From positions 39,635 to 103,634 of the forward strand of contig JABFQW010000027.1 in assembly GCA_013141455.1 (NCBI GenBank): DNA of 64,000 nucleotides, given 5' to 3'. A model generated the notes under the pieces. The model had not been told where the DNA came from. It worked only from the letters and a program-made list of their open reading frames with translations, and searched no databases. The DNA is from Bacteroidales bacterium. GTDB lineage: Bacteria; Bacteroidota; Bacteroidia; Bacteroidales; F082. Shown here one piece after another: positions 50,251 through 60,841 of the stretch. Each line of letters begins with the position of its first letter. Position 1 is the first letter of the stretch. Position numbers and translations under genes: made by a program.

Positions 50251-50283
50251 AGCTTTAGTTATAAGTTCAAGTTCCAGAAACAA

Positions 50284-50309
50284 AAAAAGTGTGATTGCTC
50301 ACACTTTTC
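50284..50309 (-). terminator. rho-independent terminator downstream of tRNA-Cys
   Basis: Minus strand AAAGTGTGAGCAATCACACTTTTTTT: 7-bp-plus stem followed by a T-run. Confidence 0.8.
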
Positions 50310-50323
50310 TTTGATCTGTTTTG

Positions 50324-50394
50324 AGGTTTCGAGCGGATTCGAACCGCTGTACACGGTTTTGCAGACCGCTGCCTAACCACTCGGCCACGAAACC
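50324..50394 (-). tRNA. tRNA-Cys (GCA)
   Basis: Minus strand GGTTTCGTGGCCGAGTGGTTAGGCAGCGGTCTGCAAAACCGTGTACAGCGGTTCGAATCCGCTCGAAACCT: closed acceptor and anticodon stems, GTTCGAATC T-loop, anticodon GCA, discriminator U. Confidence 0.95.
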
Positions 50395-50436
50395 CTGAGT
50401 GTTTTGGGAGTGCAAAGATAATTTGTTTCAGCTAAT

Positions 50437-50631
50437 TCACAAATTCTTTTGTTCTGCTTTTTCATTTAACTCACGTAAACAATTCGGACACAAGCAGCTA
50501 TTATACATTTCTTCAATTTGCTGAAGCACCAGAATCGATGTGCTCACTTCGTAACACCAGCATTTTGCTGATTTACTGCAATGAAACGCAGCGCCACAAC
50601 GTGGGCAGATATCCGGGTCAATTATTTTCAT
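50437..50631 (-). CDS. cysteine-rich CWC-type small protein
   Basis: CPRCGAAFHCSKSAKCWCYEV...CLCPNCLRELN; 4-bp overlap with folB. Confidence 0.85.
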   Translation of the reverse strand: MKIIDPDICPRCGAAFHCSKSAKCWCYEVSTSILVLQQIEEMYNSCLCPNCLRELNEKAEQKNL

Positions 50632-50978
50632 CCTTCGAGTGTTACACTTACGAAATCCATTTTGCCACCCAAAGGCGGATTCATCTTACGTACTTTGATG
50701 GTGGCGTGTTTCACCGCCGGAAAATGTGACCTGACGGTGGTCAGAATTCTTCTGCCAACATGCTCAAGTAACTTCGAATTTACCATCATCTCTTTTTTAA
50801 CAACCTGATATACTGTGAGGTAATTTACGGTGTCGTGTAAGGCATCCGATTGTTCTGCTGTTGAGGTATCCACATCAAGAAACAAATCAACGATAAACCG
50901 TGTACCAATGATTTGCTCCTCGGCGAAGCAGCCATGATACGCATGAAATTCCATACCTTCTATTGAGATTGTTGACAT
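50628..50978 (-). CDS. folB: dihydroneopterin aldolase
   Basis: ISIEGMEFHAYHGCFAEEQIIGTRFIVDLFLDVD...DALHDTVNYLTVYQVVKKEM...TIKVRKMNPPLGGKMDFVSVTLE. Start refined. Confidence 0.95.
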   Translation of the reverse strand: MSTISIEGMEFHAYHGCFAEEQIIGTRFIVDLFLDVDTSTAEQSDALHDTVNYLTVYQVVKKEMMVNSKLLEHVGRRILTTVRSHFPAVKHATIKVRKMNPPLGGKMDFVSVTLEG

Positions 50979-51024
50979 AATTTTTAATTGTGATAAAATA
51001 GCTGATTTGTATAGAACTAAATTT

Positions 51025-52536
51025 TCAAATTCTTTCAATTCCGTTTTTAATACGCAAAATAGTTTCTTCTTTTCCTGTAATCTCCATAATATCACCCAAA
51101 TGCGGGCCTTTGGCAGCTCCAACAAGCAACAACCGTAAGGCGTTCATGATAGCGCCCATACCGAATTGGTTCTCTTCTAACCATGCTTTAATCGCCTGAT
51201 CGATAATCGGCGCTTCAAACGGTTCAATCGTTGCCAGCAGATTGGCCAGACTTTTCATTTGTTCAGCGCTTTGCTCGTTCCAGCGTTTTTTAACAACCTG
51301 TTCGTCATAACTTTGCGGTGCTTCGAAAAAGAAATACGTCTCGTTCCATAGGTCTTTTACAAACTGAACCCGTTCTTTCACCAATGACATAATCTTTACC
51401 AGTTTTTCGTCAGCGATCTGAATGTTTTTTGCATGCAGAATCTGGTTAAATTCTTCAGCAACAGCTTCATCCGACTTTTTGATAAGGTATTGATGGTTGA
51501 ACCATTTTGTTTTTTCAGGGTCGAATTTCGAGCCCGACTTCCCTACCCTGTCCAATGAAAACGCTTCAATCAGTTCGTCCATACTGAATATTTCCTGCTC
51601 AGTTCCTGGATTCCAGCCTAACAAGGCCAGCATGTTAACGAAGGCATCGGGGTAATAGCCTGATTCTTTGTAACCACTCGATTTTTCACCGCTCAAGGGA
51701 TCGATCCAATCAATGGGGAAAACCGGAAATCCAAGGCGATCACCATCGCGTTTACTAAGTTTCCCGTTTCCATCAGGTTTCAAAAGCAAAGGCAAATGCG
51801 CAAATTCGGGCGCTTCCCAGCCAAATGCCTGATACAATAAGATATGCAGCGGCAATGATGGTAACCACTCTTCACCGCGAATGACATGGCTTATTTCCAT
51901 CAGATGATCGTCAACAATGTTTGCCAGATGATAGGTAGGCATACCATCCGATTTGAACAATACTTTGTCGTCGAGCGATTCAGTCTGTACAACCACTTTT
52001 CCGCGAATGATATCATGCATCACTACTTCAGTATGCTCAGGAATAAGAAAACGAACCACATGTGGCACTTCTTCCTGTAAAAGTTTTTCAACTTCCTGTT
52101 TACTTAGTGTCAGGCTATTACGTAAGTTTTTTCTGCTTTCAGCATTATAGGTGAAAATTTTCTTACCTGCTTCAGCCTCCTTGCGGTTTTGCTCCAATTC
52201 GTCTGGTATATCAAAAGCGTAATAGGCATTACCAGAGGTGATCAACTGATCGCTGTATTGCTTATAAAGTTCTTTGCGTTCGCTCTGGCGATATGGCGCA
52301 TGAGGGCCACCAATCGTTACACTTTCGTCGAACTCGATGCCACACCACTGCAAGGATTCAATGATATAGTTTTCAGCGCCTTCAACAAAGCGTGCCTGAT
52401 CGGTATCTTCGACACGTAAAATCATGGTTCCGTTGTTTTTACGGGCGAAAAGATAATTATACAAAGCGGTTCTCACACCACCAATGTGAAGCGGTCCGGT
52501 TGGACTTGGTGCGAATCGTACGCGAATTTTTTTCAT
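51025..52536 (-). CDS. gltX: glutamyl-tRNA synthetase
   Basis: MKKIRVRFAPSPTGPLHIGGVRTALYNYLFARKN; KLSKRDGD (KMSKS-like). Start refined to ATG at 52536. Confidence 0.97.
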   Translation of the reverse strand: MKKIRVRFAPSPTGPLHIGGVRTALYNYLFARKNNGTMILRVEDTDQARFVEGAENYIIESLQWCGIEFDESVTIGGPHAPYRQSERKELYKQYSDQLITSGNAYYAFDIPDELEQNRKEAEAGKKIFTYNAESRKNLRNSLTLSKQEVEKLLQEEVPHVVRFLIPEHTEVVMHDIIRGKVVVQTESLDDKVLFKSDGMPTYHLANIVDDHLMEISHVIRGEEWLPSLPLHILLYQAFGWEAPEFAHLPLLLKPDGNGKLSKRDGDRLGFPVFPIDWIDPLSGEKSSGYKESGYYPDAFVNMLALLGWNPGTEQEIFSMDELIEAFSLDRVGKSGSKFDPEKTKWFNHQYLIKKSDEAVAEEFNQILHAKNIQIADEKLVKIMSLVKERVQFVKDLWNETYFFFEAPQSYDEQVVKKRWNEQSAEQMKSLANLLATIEPFEAPIIDQAIKAWLEENQFGMGAIMNALRLLLVGAAKGPHLGDIMEITGKEETILRIKNGIERI

Positions 52537-52635
52537 AATTTCGAATTTGTGCAAAGATACAACTTTGGCCAACTTCCTGAAACAACAAAGGCTTCTGCAT
52601 TGCAAAAGCCTTTGATAGAATGTGTTACATAGATA

Positions 52636-54603
52636 TTATTTGATAAACCTTTTGCTCAGATGCTGTTTTCCATCCGTGACATTGATAATATAGGCACCTG
52701 AATTCAATTCACCAATGTTGAGACGGTAATTTGCTGAATTGAAAACTTTCTGCAAAATCACTCTCCCTGACAAATCGCTGATTTGAACAGTTCTGTCACG
52801 TCCGTCAGCATTCAAAATATAGATGTTCATGTAATCTTCAACCGGATTTGGGCCGAAAGCGAAATAGTTTGGATTGTTTGTTTCCTCGATAATGACTGTG
52901 ATGGAGTTTACGATTTCGAAAGTCCAGTTATCCGGATCAACCGATATCGAGATAACCTGTTTTGGAACTTCGAATGCGAAATTCTGGATGTTGGCATTTT
53001 GGTATAACCTGACAACGGTATCAGTACCATCAGCAAAATCGAGCTTATAGTCCATCGTCATTTTGAAAAGTGGGGTAGAAGACGAAACAGATTGTGTCAC
53101 AGTCATATTCATTGTATTATTTGCCATATACCACGATATATCATATTTCGGATAACCTTCGCCATAATACCATTGGTTGATGTAATCTTCAAGATCGAGA
53201 CCCGAAACTTCTTCTGCAATGGCGACAAAATCTTCACCTGTTGCAGTGCTATCGGTATAGGTTTCCTGAAAAGTATGCATCATATCAAAGAAAACAGTGT
53301 CGTTGTTTATCTCATGGCGAAGGATATGGATGATGGCGGCGCCTTTATCGTAGGATAACCGGCCATTGAATATTCGCCATACATCATCAGGAGTAACATC
53401 CTCTTCTGGAATATAGGTGCTTCCACCCGGCGACGACATGACATTATTTTGTGTGCCAATCATGAAACTTTGTCCGGCATTCCAGCCATGCAGTTTTTCC
53501 TGGGCAAGATAATTGGTATAGGTGGCAAATCCCTCGTTTATCCAGATATCGCTCCATGTGGCGCAGGTAACATTGTCGCCGAACCACATATGACCCAGTT
53601 CGTGTGCCACCAGATTAAACGACCATCCACCTAAAGTGGTCATCGTTTGGTGCTCCATACCTCCACCTAATTCGGTGATGCAATGGCCATATTTTTCATT
53701 TTGAAAAGGATAAGTCAAAAACAGATCAGAATACAGTTCGATCATTGGTATAACAGCGTCAATACTAGTTTTGTAAGAGTTGAGATAATTCGGTGAATCA
53801 TAAATGTAGTTTTGAACCAATACCGAATCGCCCGCCATACCTGCAGGTTTGGCGTAGATGCTATAATCCTGATAATCTGCTACTGCAAACGAGATTAGAT
53901 AATAGTCAATCGGATAATTCGTTTTCCATTCGTAACGAACCATATTGTTACCCATATCAGTAATATTGGTGAGCAGGCCATTCGATCCGGCGAGATTTGT
54001 ATTTGCTGTTGTAAGAAAAATCCAGGCAGAATCGGCTTTGTCGGTTAGCACTTGTTTGCATGGCCACCAATCTTTAGCATCGAAAGGTTCCGAAAGCGTC
54101 CAGGTAACATCCTTGTCCCACTGGCCGTTGTGTGCATTGGTTATACCCGAAAAGAAACCACCTGTTGGAGGTGTTCCACCATAGCTGATTGTGGCCACAA
54201 ATGTTTGTCCGGCAGTCATTAGTTCAACGGGAAGCAACACATTGTCGCCATCCCGTACCCAGTTTTGCTGATTTTGACCATTGAAATTAACGTTTTCAAG
54301 GCTCAGGTCGGCAAGTAATTCAAAAGCAAATGTTTCGAATGGTTCGGCCAATACGGTACCATGTATGGTTACCTCTCCACCAACATCGATTGAAGTGTTG
54401 GAACAGGTTATATCAAGAAAATAGAAAGTTACATCGTAATCGTGTACCAAATCACTCTGCCAGTCGTTGCGGTAAGCATACGATGGATCGCCGGTTTGTT
54501 CGGCATAATGACGACAATATCGGTCATGAACTTCGGTTTGGTTTTGCTGACCAAATGTGACCATCGATAACAAAATAAATAAGGGTGTTAAAATCTTTTT
54601 CAT
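52636..54603 (-). CDS. M1-family metallopeptidase with T9SS C-terminal sorting domain
   Basis: GGGMEHQTM (GxMEN-like), HELGHMWFGDNVTCATWSDIWINEGFATY (HExxH-18-E); FGPNPVEDYMNIYI...SGAYIINVTDGKQHLSKRFIK. Confidence 0.95.
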   Translation of the reverse strand: MKKILTPLFILLSMVTFGQQNQTEVHDRYCRHYAEQTGDPSYAYRNDWQSDLVHDYDVTFYFLDITCSNTSIDVGGEVTIHGTVLAEPFETFAFELLADLSLENVNFNGQNQQNWVRDGDNVLLPVELMTAGQTFVATISYGGTPPTGGFFSGITNAHNGQWDKDVTWTLSEPFDAKDWWPCKQVLTDKADSAWIFLTTANTNLAGSNGLLTNITDMGNNMVRYEWKTNYPIDYYLISFAVADYQDYSIYAKPAGMAGDSVLVQNYIYDSPNYLNSYKTSIDAVIPMIELYSDLFLTYPFQNEKYGHCITELGGGMEHQTMTTLGGWSFNLVAHELGHMWFGDNVTCATWSDIWINEGFATYTNYLAQEKLHGWNAGQSFMIGTQNNVMSSPGGSTYIPEEDVTPDDVWRIFNGRLSYDKGAAIIHILRHEINNDTVFFDMMHTFQETYTDSTATGEDFVAIAEEVSGLDLEDYINQWYYGEGYPKYDISWYMANNTMNMTVTQSVSSSTPLFKMTMDYKLDFADGTDTVVRLYQNANIQNFAFEVPKQVISISVDPDNWTFEIVNSITVIIEETNNPNYFAFGPNPVEDYMNIYILNADGRDRTVQISDLSGRVILQKVFNSANYRLNIGELNSGAYIINVTDGKQHLSKRFIK

Positions 54604-54720
54604 TTAGATGTGTGCTAAGTTTATAATCCTGTTTGCTGATGCTTGTGTATATTTGTGCGCTAAAGTAGCAATCATTCAACACTTTTTGAATGATTTTAAA
54701 AAAAAGCTGCAAACTGATTA

Positions 54721-57700
54721 ATGTCCTCAACTATTCAGATACTCATCGGTAAGGTAGAAGCATATAAGCGCAAATTCTATCTGAATCAATTGATTAAAGG
54801 ATTGATAGTCTCCTTTATTTTGATTTTTCTGGGCTATTTGTCACTTAATTTAATCGAGTATTTTGCCTGGTTGCCTTCGGCTTTCAGGATGTTTTTGTTT
54901 TATTCTTTCCTATTATTTTTATTGTATGTGGTGGTTTGGTTTGTTGTAATTCCAATTTTCAATCTTGTTGGTTACAATAAGAAAATGTCGGTTGAGCAAG
55001 CGGCAGTTTTTATCGGTAAATATTTCCCTGAGATTGATGACCGTTTGTTAAATACATTTCAATTGGGGACAAATTATGCTGCAGGATTAGAAACAGATGA
55101 TTTATTGTTGGCCGCCATCGAACAGCGTACAAAAAAACTTTCTGTTTTCAAGTTTGAAAATGCGGTTAACATGCGTGAAAATTTGCGTTTTACGCCCTAT
55201 GTTTTGATTATATTTTTCTGTTTTATTATCGTATGGGTCATAAGCCCTGCCTTTTTTACTGAGCCATCAAATAGATATATCCATTATAATCAACACTTTG
55301 CAAAACCACTCCCTTTTGCGGTTACCTTATTGACCAAAAATTTGAAGGTAATGCAGTATGATGATTTAACCATCGATATTGAAGTTACCGGTGAAGAGAT
55401 ACCTGATAAATTTTTTATTATTTTCAATGGAACTACGCACCTTCTGGAGAAAAAAAGTACCAATAATTTTGAGTTTCATTTTAGCAGAGTGGCTGAGAGT
55501 TTCACCTTTCACATTGAGTCAGAGGAGTTTAAAGGTGATGATTATACCATTGTTGTAAATCCGAAACCTGTATTATTGTCATATCAGGTAGAAATTGATT
55601 ATCCAGATTACCTTCAACGTCTGCCTGAAATTAGTAAGGAAGAAAACTTCATCAGTGTTCCAACAGGATCAAAGTTGAATTGGCAATTTTATACGCGTGA
55701 CAGCCAGGGTGTTATATTACAAATGGATACAATACCGGTCGGGTTGAAAAGTAATAATGGTCGTTTCGATTATTCATACACGATCTTAAAAAATCAGCAG
55801 TTACGTGTTATTCCGTTTAATCAGAACTTTACCGAAAAACAGGGTATCACCATCATTATTGAAGTTATTAACGACAATTACCCTGAGATTAATGTATCGC
55901 TTGAAAAAGAAAATCTTGGCAAAACAAATTATTTCACTGGCATTATTTCTGACGATTATGGCTTTTCAGATTTGCGGTTCAGATACAAGTTCTTTAACGC
56001 TACTGATGAAATAATTTCAGAGGGAAATATCCGCGTGCCTTTCAGCGCCGGTTTATTGCAACAACAGTTTTATTATTCGTGGAATATCGATAGTATTTTG
56101 ATGCCGGAAAACAGTAGGATTGAGGCGTATTTTGTTGTGTTTGATTGTGATCGTATCGGTGGTCCAAAGCAACGTAAGTCATCAACATTTCAATTAAAAT
56201 TGATTACGGATAAAGAGATTGACTCTTTAATCAGGCATGACGAAAAGGAAATTGCCGACCAGTTGGATAAATTGAAGAATGAAAATAAAAAATTGAAATT
56301 TGAATACGATGAATTAGCTAAATCGCTGATGATGAAAGAGAAACTCGATTGGAAGGATAAAAATCAGTTACAGGCTTTGCTTGACAGGCAGCAAAAGCTT
56401 CAATCAAATTTCGAAGATTTGAAAGAAAAGCAGCAGTCAATGATTGAACTGAATAAGGATAAGAATACAGCTAACGAACTATTGGCGCAAAAGCAGGAAG
56501 ATATCCAAAAACTGTTTGATGATGTAATTCCCGAGGACCTTAAAAAGATGATGGAAGAACTAAAGGAGTTGTTGAAAGAAACAAATAAAGATAAGGTGAA
56601 GGAGATGCTCGAGAAATTTAAGGAGAGTAGTTCTGAAATTGAAAAAATGCTTGATCGTGATCTTGCACTTCTAAATCAATTAAAAGTTGAAAAGGAATTA
56701 AATGAATTTATTGAACAGCTTAAAAAACTTTCCGAATCAGCAAAAAATCTTGGCGACAGCCTAAAGTCGGGCGAATCAAAGGATAAAGATTTAGCGAATG
56801 AAATTGAGAAGAATCAGGATGATTTCAAAAAATTGACACAAGAACTTGATTCAATACAGTCAAAAAATAAAAAGCTTGAGCAACCGTTTGATTTACCTCC
56901 GACAGACGAAAAAGAGAACAGTGTTAATCAGAAAATGGAGGAATCCAAAGATAAAATGAGTGAAGGCGACATGGAAAACGCTGGAGAAAAACAGGAGGAA
57001 GCCGGTGATGAAATGGAAGAGATGGCTGATCAGCTTGCCATGTCGATGGAAGAAAGTATGGAAGAGCAATTGGCCGAAGATGCACAGCAATTGCGAAACT
57101 TGCTCGAAAACGTATTACGTGCTTCAAACGAACAGGAGCAGCTTTTGAATAGGGTAAAATCAATTGATGATGATGATCCGGGATTTAACGAGATTGTTAT
57201 TAAGCAAAAGAGTTTAAAGGATGGGTTTATGGTTGTTGAAGATTCGCTTATTGCATTGGCAAAGAGGCAGGTAGCGATTCAACAATTTGTATTTGATGAA
57301 TTGAAGAGTATTAAAAATCAATTTGGCATATCGCTTGGTGCCTTAAATGAAAGATATTTAGCCAAGGTGCTCGAGAGTGACCAATATACAATTATGGGAT
57401 TGAATAATCTTGCTTTGATGTTATCTGAAGCGTTGAACGAGATGGAACAGAAAATGGGCAAAGAGAGTTCAATGGGAGGTAAAGGCAAACCTAAACCCGG
57501 AAAGGGATCGGGAAAAAGTGTAAAAGGCATGAAACAGATGCAGGAAGCACTTGGAAAGAAAATGAAACAGAAAGGTGAGCAACAGGGTAAAAGTTCGGGT
57601 CAGGGAATGACGAGTGAAGAGTTTGCGAAAATGGCAGCCGAACAGGAAGCAATTCGCCAGCAATTGCAGCAATATCTGGATGAACTGAAAAAGGAGGGTA

Positions 57701-58035
57701 ATTTGGGTGAAGGCGGACTGCAAAACGCAATAAAAGACATGGAAAAAATTGAAGAAGACCTCGTAAATAAGCGGTTGAACCGGGAGATGATTGATCGCCA
57801 GCAAGAGATTATGAGTCGGTTATTGGAATCGGAAAAAGCTGAAAAGGAAAGAGATCAGGAAGAGAGAAGAGAATCGAACGAATTTAAGGGCGATAACAAA
57901 GGTAACCTTGGTGATAAATTATCGTACAAACGCTTGGATAAGGAGCAAAGTGACCTGCTTTTAAAAGCCCCGGTTGAATTACGACCTTATTACAGGAGTA
58001 AAGCGAATGAGTATTTTATGCAGATAAATAAGTAA
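54721..58035 (+). CDS. DUF4175-family large membrane protein with charged coiled coil
   Basis: 1104 aa; two N-terminal TM helices, VEQAAVFIGKYFPEIDDRLLNTFQL, then long Glu/Lys-rich coiled coil. Confidence 0.88.
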   Translation: MSSTIQILIGKVEAYKRKFYLNQLIKGLIVSFILIFLGYLSLNLIEYFAWLPSAFRMFLFYSFLLFLLYVVVWFVVIPIFNLVGYNKKMSVEQAAVFIGKYFPEIDDRLLNTFQLGTNYAAGLETDDLLLAAIEQRTKKLSVFKFENAVNMRENLRFTPYVLIIFFCFIIVWVISPAFFTEPSNRYIHYNQHFAKPLPFAVTLLTKNLKVMQYDDLTIDIEVTGEEIPDKFFIIFNGTTHLLEKKSTNNFEFHFSRVAESFTFHIESEEFKGDDYTIVVNPKPVLLSYQVEIDYPDYLQRLPEISKEENFISVPTGSKLNWQFYTRDSQGVILQMDTIPVGLKSNNGRFDYSYTILKNQQLRVIPFNQNFTEKQGITIIIEVINDNYPEINVSLEKENLGKTNYFTGIISDDYGFSDLRFRYKFFNATDEIISEGNIRVPFSAGLLQQQFYYSWNIDSILMPENSRIEAYFVVFDCDRIGGPKQRKSSTFQLKLITDKEIDSLIRHDEKEIADQLDKLKNENKKLKFEYDELAKSLMMKEKLDWKDKNQLQALLDRQQKLQSNFEDLKEKQQSMIELNKDKNTANELLAQKQEDIQKLFDDVIPEDLKKMMEELKELLKETNKDKVKEMLEKFKESSSEIEKMLDRDLALLNQLKVEKELNEFIEQLKKLSESAKNLGDSLKSGESKDKDLANEIEKNQDDFKKLTQELDSIQSKNKKLEQPFDLPPTDEKENSVNQKMEESKDKMSEGDMENAGEKQEEAGDEMEEMADQLAMSMEESMEEQLAEDAQQLRNLLENVLRASNEQEQLLNRVKSIDDDDPGFNEIVIKQKSLKDGFMVVEDSLIALAKRQVAIQQFVFDELKSIKNQFGISLGALNERYLAKVLESDQYTIMGLNNLALMLSEALNEMEQKMGKESSMGGKGKPKPGKGSGKSVKGMKQMQEALGKKMKQKGEQQGKSSGQGMTSEEFAKMAAEQEAIRQQLQQYLDELKKEGNLGEGGLQNAIKDMEKIEEDLVNKRLNREMIDRQQEIMSRLLESEKAEKERDQEERRESNEFKGDNKGNLGDKLSYKRLDKEQSDLLLKAPVELRPYYRSKANEYFMQINK

Positions 58036-58040
58036 ATCAC

Positions 58041-58508
58041 ATGAACCTTGAAAGCAAACAGATAAAATTGACACAAACAAATTTCTCCATCGTGGAACTT
58101 TTGATGGAAAAGTGTGCTAATGAATTGTATATCAATGATACTTATTACGCTGGTCTTAATGTAGCTATCGAGCAATTTTATCAATGGGCTTTTTCGGTTT
58201 GTGGTGCCAATTGTGCTGATTTAGCCTTTGAAACCGTTGCGAATAGCGGTCTTAATGTTCGTTGGTGTTTTGAAAATGTGATGTATCGTACTCTTAAAAG
58301 TAAATTTTCATCAGAAACATTCAAAGAAGTTGATATTGTTATGAGTCTTGTTGATAGAATTACCTTCCTGGACGAGATTTCATCGATTCATTTTCATTTT
58401 GTTCTTCACGACAACTTCGAAAAAGTGTATGCTTCAAGGGCTTCCGTTTTAATGGCTTATTATCGAAAAAATCATATTTCCTACAGGATTCATCATGATA
58501 CAATTTGA
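58041..58508 (+). CDS. conserved hypothetical (possible HATPase/anti-sigma-factor-like), 155 aa
   Basis: Coding ORF between DUF4175 and ybeY, overlapping ybeY by 14 bp; family weakly recognised. Confidence 0.65.
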   Translation: MNLESKQIKLTQTNFSIVELLMEKCANELYINDTYYAGLNVAIEQFYQWAFSVCGANCADLAFETVANSGLNVRWCFENVMYRTLKSKFSSETFKEVDIVMSLVDRITFLDEISSIHFHFVLHDNFEKVYASRASVLMAYYRKNHISYRIHHDTI

Positions 58509-58911
58509 GGCGGAAGATATTGATATTCCGATATTTAATACAAATGTAACGGCTGATTGGATAGCCAATGTGATCAATATATTTGGTAAGCGGGTAGGGG
58601 AGTTGAGATACATTTTTTGTACCGATGAGTTTCTATACGATTTGAATGTTAAATATCTGAATCACAATACCTATACTGATATTATTACCTTCGATACCTC
58701 AGAAAATCCTGACTACATTGCAGGCGAAATGTTCATTAGTCTCGAGAGGGTGGCCGAAAACGCTGTTGTCAATAGTAAAAGCATTGAAAATGAATTATTT
58801 AGAGTGTTAATTCATGGGGTTCTTCATTTGATTGGGTTCAATGACAAGCTCGATTCAGAGATTATTGAAATGAGGTCGCAGGAAGAAAAATGCCTATCTT
58901 TGCTGCCTTGA
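58495..58911 (+). CDS. ybeY: endoribonuclease YbeY (rRNA maturation)
   Basis: YTDIITFDTSENPDYIAGEMFISLERV; HGVLHLIGFND (HGxLHLxGxD). Confidence 0.95.
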   Translation: MIQFEAEDIDIPIFNTNVTADWIANVINIFGKRVGELRYIFCTDEFLYDLNVKYLNHNTYTDIITFDTSENPDYIAGEMFISLERVAENAVVNSKSIENELFRVLIHGVLHLIGFNDKLDSEIIEMRSQEEKCLSLLP

Positions 58912-58938
58912 AGCTTGTCTTCCTGAATGTTACAATTC

Positions 58939-58954
58939 CGTTTCACGTGAAACA
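58939..58954. promoter_or_regulatory. parS-like ParB binding site 1 (CGTTTCACGTGAAACA)
   Basis: Contains the perfect 14-bp palindrome GTTTCACGTGAAAC; 15/16 match to TGTTTCACGTGAAACA; ends 6 bp before the mnmG ATG. Confidence 0.88.
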
Positions 58955-58960
58955 TATTAA

Positions 58961-60835
58961 ATGATATTTGAAAAATACGATGTAATTGTTGTAGGTGCCG
59001 GTCATGCTGGATCAGAAGCCGCCGCCGCCGCTGCAAACCTTGGCAGTAAAGTATTGCTGATTACAATGAATCTTCAGTCAATCGCCCAGATGTCATGTAA
59101 TCCTGCCATGGGTGGAATTGCTAAAGGACAGATTGTTCGTGAGATTGATGCCTTAGGAGGTTATTCAGGGATCGTTTCGGATCGTTCCATGATTCAGTTC
59201 CGCATGTTGAATAAATCGAAAGGTCCTGCTATGTGGAGCCCAAGAGCGCAAAATGACCGGATGATATTTTCGCAGGAATGGCGGCAAATGTTGGAGAATA
59301 CAAAAAACGTTGATTTCTGGCAAGACACAGTAGTTGGTCTAGTTATTCATGATAAAACTGTAACCGGTGTTCGAACTGCCATGGGATTGACGATCGCTGG
59401 CAAATCTGTAGTTTTAACAAACGGTACATTTCTAAACGGTAAAATTCATATCGGTGAAAAATCATTTGGTGGTGGTCGAATGGCTGATAAGGCAAGTACT
59501 GGTATTACGGAGCAGCTTGTAGAACTTGGTTTTCGTGCTGAACGGATGAAAACCGGAACACCGGTTAGGGTGGATGGTCGTACCATTGATTTTACTAAAA
59601 TGGTTGAACAACCCGGTGACAAAGATATCAGAGGGTTTTCATATTTCGAAAAACCGGAATTATTGGAGCAACGTAGCTGCTGGCTCACCTATACTTCAAA
59701 AAAGGTGCACGAAACACTTAAAACCGGATTTCATTTATCACCCATGTTTGCAGGTCGTATCGAAGGAACCGGTCCAAGATATTGTCCAAGTATCGAAGAT
59801 AAAATTAACCGGTTTTCTGATAAAGATGCCCATCAGCTTTTTGTTGAACCTGAAGGATGGAAAACGGTTGAATATTATGTAAACGGTTTTAGTTCCTCTT
59901 TGCCCGAAGATGTGCAATTTAAAGCATTGCGCCAGGTTGCAGGATTTGAGAATGCAAAAATATTTAGGCCGGGTTATGCCATTGAATATGATTATTTTCC
60001 ACCTGATCAATTGCAAAACACGCTCGAAACAAAACGTATTGGACATCTTTATTTTGCAGGGCAAATTAATGGAACCACAGGCTATGAGGAAGCGGCCGCA
60101 CAAGGGTTGATGGCTGGTATCAATGCACATTTGAAGATATACGAAAAAGAACCATTTGTACTTGGAAGAGCTGAAGCATATATTGGAGTATTGATAGATG
60201 ACCTTATTACTAAGGGTGTTGATGAACCTTACAGGATGTTTACTTCAAGGGCTGAATTCAGAATATTGTTGCGACAGGACAATGCCGATTTGCGATTGAC
60301 AGAAAAGTCATTTAAAATTGGTCTGGCCTCAACAGAAAGATTTGAGCAATTTATTGCTAAGCAAAATAAAATCGACCAACTTATGGTGTTTTTGCGGTCA
60401 GAAAGTGTTACGCCAGATGTTGTTAATGGAATATTGGAATTGAATAAAACTCCGGGGATTACACAGAAGCAAAAAATTGCTACTATTCTTTTGCGCCCTC
60501 AAATTCATCTGACTGACCTTATTGCCTTAATACCATCCTTAAACGAAACCTACGGTTCGGACGAGGTTTTTGATAAAGAAATTATCGATGCAGCCGAGAT
60601 ATTATTGAAATATGAAGGTTATATAATCAAAGAAAAAGAAATGGCCGATAAAATTGGGAGGATGGAAGATGTGTATCTGAAGCCCGATTTTGACTATTCA
60701 AACCTGAAATCACTCTCGTTTGAGGCAAGGGAAAAATTGACAAAAATCAAACCGTTGTCGTTAGGTCAAGCGTCAAGGATAAGTGGAATTTCGCCGGCTG
60801 ATATCTCTGTATTGGCCATATTTTTAGGTAGATAA
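58961..60835 (+). CDS. mnmG: tRNA uridine-5-carboxymethylaminomethyl modification enzyme MnmG (GidA)
   Basis: YDVIVVGAGHAGSEAAAAAANLGSKVLLITMNLQSIAQMSCNPAMGGIAKGQIVREIDALGG; GQINGTTGYEEAAAQGLMAGINA. Confidence 0.98.
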   Translation: MIFEKYDVIVVGAGHAGSEAAAAAANLGSKVLLITMNLQSIAQMSCNPAMGGIAKGQIVREIDALGGYSGIVSDRSMIQFRMLNKSKGPAMWSPRAQNDRMIFSQEWRQMLENTKNVDFWQDTVVGLVIHDKTVTGVRTAMGLTIAGKSVVLTNGTFLNGKIHIGEKSFGGGRMADKASTGITEQLVELGFRAERMKTGTPVRVDGRTIDFTKMVEQPGDKDIRGFSYFEKPELLEQRSCWLTYTSKKVHETLKTGFHLSPMFAGRIEGTGPRYCPSIEDKINRFSDKDAHQLFVEPEGWKTVEYYVNGFSSSLPEDVQFKALRQVAGFENAKIFRPGYAIEYDYFPPDQLQNTLETKRIGHLYFAGQINGTTGYEEAAAQGLMAGINAHLKIYEKEPFVLGRAEAYIGVLIDDLITKGVDEPYRMFTSRAEFRILLRQDNADLRLTEKSFKIGLASTERFEQFIAKQNKIDQLMVFLRSESVTPDVVNGILELNKTPGITQKQKIATILLRPQIHLTDLIALIPSLNETYGSDEVFDKEIIDAAEILLKYEGYIIKEKEMADKIGRMEDVYLKPDFDYSNLKSLSFEAREKLTKIKPLSLGQASRISGISPADISVLAIFLGR

Positions 60836-60841
60836 CAAATT

